From contig NZ_JALPRS010000005.1 of the NCBI RefSeq assembly GCF_023630255.1, positions 39,670-103,669 of the forward strand: a DNA stretch of 64,000 nt. The letters are read 5' to 3'. The position numbers and the translations under genes were made by a program. Source of the stretch: Pontibacter deserti. GTDB taxonomy: Bacteria > Bacteroidota > Bacteroidia > Cytophagales > Hymenobacteraceae. The notes under the pieces are model-generated. The model made no database searches. It saw only the letters and a program-made list of their open reading frames with translations, and was not told where the DNA came from. Numbering within the stretch: the stretch's first letter is position 1; every line of letters begins with the position of its first letter. This document shows positions 61,998-64,000 of the stretch, piece by piece.

Positions 61998-63242
61998 ATG
62001 AATAAAGTTAAGATAGGCATTATAAAAGAAGGGAAAGTGCCTGTAGATAAACGGGTGCCACTAACACCAAAAAAGTGTGTGGAAGCCATGCAGGAGTTCC
62101 CGGATGCTACACTGGTTGTGCAGCCAAGTGAGGTAAGGTGCTTTTCTGATAAAGAATATGCTGAGCTAGGTATAGCGTTACAAAATGACCTTAGTGACTG
62201 CAATGTGCTGATGGGAGTAAAGGAAGTACCTGTTGAACTGTTGATCCCGAACAAAACTTACTTCTTTTTCTCGCATACTATAAAAAAGCAGCCCCACAAC
62301 GCCAAACTGCTGCGGGCTATACTTGACAAAAAAATTACTCTAATAGATTATGAGCTGCTGACCGACAAAGAAGGACACCGTGTTGTGGCTTTTGGCAGAT
62401 ATGCCGGAATAGTGGGTGCATATAATGGTATACTTACCTATGGCAAAAAGCATAAACTCTTCGACCTTAAACCAGCCTACCTTTGCCACGACATGGACGA
62501 CATGCAGGAAGAGTTTTTTAAAGTAAAGCTTCCTCCCATTAAAATAGCAGTAACCGGAGGCGGTCGTGTGGCAGGTGGTGCCATGGAGGTACTTAATAAA
62601 ATGGGGATCCGGAAGGTAAGTGTGTTCGATTACTTATATAAACAGTTCACAGAGCCGGTTTATGCACAGTTACACTCAGGAGATTATAATGTAAGGCCAG
62701 ATGTGGAAGTATGGGACTCGCCAGATTTTTACGCCAATCCACACTTATATAATAGTACCTTCCGGAAATTTACGAAAGTAACAGATCTGTTAATGGCCTG
62801 CGCCTACTGGAATCCAAAAGCACCAAAGCTTTTCACAGAAGAGGAAACTAGTCAGGCAGATTTTAAAATAGACACCATTGCCGACATCACCTGTGATGTA
62901 GATGGATCTATACCTACAACAAAGCGCTCTACCACTATACCAGACCCTGTTTATGACTACAACCGCAAAACAGGAGAACTAGAGTCAGCTTATACGTCAA
63001 AAGATAACATAACTATAATGGCGGTAGACAACCTCCCATGCGAACTACCTCGCAATGCCTCCCGCGATTTTGGACGCAATATTATAGATTATGTATTCCC
63101 ACAGTTCTTTAACAACGATGAGGGCGGTATGTTGGAGCGCGCAACAATAGCCAGGGATGGAGAATTAACTCAGAAATTCAAATACCTGCAGGAGTATGCA
63201 GGTAGTGCAGTGAATGTGAAAGAGGAGCAGGAGAAAGTATAG
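61998..63242 (+). CDS. Saccharopine dehydrogenase-like / AlaDh-PNT NAD(P)-binding enzyme
   Basis: A 414-aa Rossmann-fold dehydrogenase. The N-terminal domain (about residues 3-140) has the alanine dehydrogenase/transhydrogenase form: KIGIIKEGKVPVDKRVPLTP, FFFSHTIKKQPHNAKLL, LIDYELLTDKEGHRVVAFGR. The nucleotide-binding stretch IAVTGGGRVAGGAMEVLNKM follows (about 190-210). This layout matches Lys1-type saccharopine dehydrogenase (lysine-forming) and related oxidoreductases; the reaction here is inferred, not proven. I chose the ATG at 61998 because the longer frame starts with TTG and adds 19 residues outside the family. Single gene, no lysine pathway neighbours. Confidence 0.75.
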   Translation: MNKVKIGIIKEGKVPVDKRVPLTPKKCVEAMQEFPDATLVVQPSEVRCFSDKEYAELGIALQNDLSDCNVLMGVKEVPVELLIPNKTYFFFSHTIKKQPHNAKLLRAILDKKITLIDYELLTDKEGHRVVAFGRYAGIVGAYNGILTYGKKHKLFDLKPAYLCHDMDDMQEEFFKVKLPPIKIAVTGGGRVAGGAMEVLNKMGIRKVSVFDYLYKQFTEPVYAQLHSGDYNVRPDVEVWDSPDFYANPHLYNSTFRKFTKVTDLLMACAYWNPKAPKLFTEEETSQADFKIDTIADITCDVDGSIPTTKRSTTIPDPVYDYNRKTGELESAYTSKDNITIMAVDNLPCELPRNASRDFGRNIIDYVFPQFFNNDEGGMLERATIARDGELTQKFKYLQEYAGSAVNVKEEQEKV

Positions 63243-63490
63243 AACGAAAAGCTATAAAGAATGATCCATCCAAAACTTAATAATTAGGAGCTGTATCATC
63301 AAAAAAACCTTTCACGTGCGGGAACTTCCGTGCCTGGACTGGCTGTTACTACTCTGCGTCCGGCCAACAGGGCCGGGGACAAGCTACCGGAAGAAGAGCC
63401 CGTCAGCTGCAGCGGAAACTGCTAACAGGGGCTGCAGGAAATTTTTCCACCACAGTTTCAGCCACTTAAGCAGCTTGAATAAAAAAGGTT
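63243..63490. other. Gene-free spacer before the tandem promoters
   Basis: No gene is supported. A 79-codon open frame at 63316-63555 runs through the first promoter and has no protein-like features. The stretch is GC-richer than the promoter region that follows and contains a small hairpin CCGGCCAACAGGGCCGG. Confidence 0.5.
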
Positions 63491-63501
63491 GGCTACAGGT
63501 G

Positions 63502-63531
63502 TTGCAAAGAGCAAAGAAACAGCTACTTTTG
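63502..63531 (+). promoter_or_regulatory. Tandem promoter P1 (TTGCAAAG / TACTTTTG)
   Basis: -33 TTG at 63502-63504 and exact TAnnTTTG box at 63524-63531, 19-bp spacer. Followed by GCAACCCGTTC, shared with P2. Confidence 0.65.
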
Positions 63532-63675
63532 CAACCCGTTCAGCAGGAAGGGTAGGAAAGAAAGGGTAGGAAAAACAAGAAAGCTGTTAGCGGGGAATCC
63601 CTTCTATGTTCTTTCAGGCGGTCTTTAGGGCAGCCGGCCGCTGAAAAAAAACTTTCAAAAACTTTCTGCCAGTAC

Positions 63676-63707
63676 TTGCAAACATCACCTGAACGGTGTT
63701 ACCTTTG
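63676..63707 (+). promoter_or_regulatory. Tandem promoter P2 (TTGCAAAC / TACCTTTG)
   Basis: -33 TTG at 63676-63678, box at 63700-63707, 21-bp spacer. An A-tract (63644-63651) lies 25 bp upstream, like an UP element. Followed by GCAACCCGGTTC. Confidence 0.7.
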
Positions 63708-63821
63708 CAACCCGGTTCTGACAGAGAGCCGCCGCCGCTGACAGCGGAAAGCTTCTAGCACGCCATGAGTTTGCAAGAGTTATAGGGGCTGAAAAAAAGA
63801 AAAAAAATTACGGGCAGGGTA

Positions 63822-63851
63822 TTGCAGATTGTAAAAAGCTTCTTACCTTTG
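63822..63851 (+). promoter_or_regulatory. Tandem promoter P3 (TTGCAGAT / TACCTTTG)
   Basis: -33 TTG at 63822-63824, box at 63844-63851, 19-bp spacer. A long A-tract (63792-63808) precedes it. It is the last promoter before the window edge. Confidence 0.75.
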
Positions 63852-63857
63852 CACTCC

Positions 63858-64000
63858 CAATCGGACAGACGGTCGGAAGGGAAACAAAAACAACACAGTA
63901 TATAACACAGGGTTATTGACAGAATAGCCTGCCTGCTTAATAGCAGGGCACTTTCAACAAAGCTTTCCGCACGACAGGTGTGGTAGGTAGTTGAGAAAAG
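63858..64000 (+). other. Probable 5' leader of an rRNA operon (or other highly expressed RNA)
   Basis: No gene is visible. A perfect hairpin CCTGCT-TAAT-AGCAGG lies at 63932-63947 and a GGTTATTGACAGA stretch at 63911-63923 loosely resembles a boxA-type antitermination element. Three tandem strong promoters with A-tracts just upstream suggest a stable RNA operon starting to the right; this is inference because the gene itself is outside the window. Confidence 0.4.

Noticed and set aside
63316..63555. Plus-strand open frame of 79 codons near the right edge
   Set aside because: Runs across promoter P1 and lacks any recognisable protein feature; GC-rich spacer explains the frame.
1..64000. tRNA genes
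   Set aside because: No cloverleaf with a GTTCRA T-loop and matching acceptor ends was found in the gaps that I read; weak single motifs lie in coding sequence.

Overview
The window is a contiguous stretch of a Bacteroidota chromosome, most likely order Cytophagales, near Pontibacter or other Hymenobacteraceae. That placement is inferred from gene content, because no rRNA is in view. Supporting features are TAnnTTTG-type promoters, TonB-dependent receptors with carboxypeptidase-regulatory-like domains, DUF4249 and DUF5686 proteins, a PorP/SprF protein next to an adhesin with a gliding-type (type B) type IX secretion signal, a single-chain alpha/beta 2-oxoacid dehydrogenase E1, and the bacillithiol-type protein YtxJ. 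Most genes are ordinary housekeeping or envelope genes.

Layout. Positions 1-4.4 kb hold the end of the F1 ATP synthase operon (atpA, atpG), a PafA-like phosphatase and inorganic pyrophosphatase. Positions 4.5-11.4 kb hold a UbiA-like membrane protein, the NAD(P)H-hydrate repair enzyme, DUF2167 and DUF5686 envelope proteins and a PAP2 phosphatase. Positions 11.4-18.1 kb hold complex I genes nuoA, nuoB and nuoC, separated from nuoD by a 3.5-kb block of opposite-strand genes (metallophosphoesterase, small membrane proteins, SPFH protein). Positions 18.1-18.86 kb are a gene-free repeat island. Positions 18.9-29.9 kb hold a thioredoxin-NHL protein, a DinB protein, a secreted unknown, a four-gene operon (STN-type TonB receptor, DUF4249, MG2 protein, Crp/Fnr regulator) with a crp 5'-end fragment just upstream, and an AT-rich exonuclease-BRCT gene. 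Positions 30-41 kb hold acylphosphatase, App1 phosphatase, serine deaminase, a DUF4407 protein, an aminotransferase, LutB, an M28 peptidase, ispF and a DUF1264 lipoprotein. Positions 41-41.5 kb hold a second copy of the repeat. Positions 41.6-48.3 kb hold an M16 peptidase, fused E1, small exported proteins, ytxJ, an OsmC protein and lipA. Positions 48.7-54.9 kb form a three-gene surface locus: an ice-binding-like adhesin, PorP/SprF, and an OmpA/PD40 protein. Positions 55-63.2 kb hold a TonB receptor, a DUF4136 lipoprotein, a small exported protein, gcvP and a saccharopine-dehydrogenase-like enzyme. The last 500 bases carry three tandem strong promoters with A-tracts, probably driving an rRNA operon just beyond the edge.

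Functional links. lipA makes the lipoyl cofactor needed both by E1-containing dehydrogenase complexes and by the glycine cleavage system of gcvP. atp and nuo belong to respiration. The two TonB-receptor loci and the adhesin locus build the outer surface.

The most unusual signals are not genes. They are a strongly over-represented heptamer AASTATA on both strands in coding and non-coding DNA; a mosaic intergenic repeat present twice; a crp 5'-end duplication bracketing a TonB-receptor operon; and pairs of 12-bp direct repeats with an exact 21-bp period upstream of two unrelated genes.
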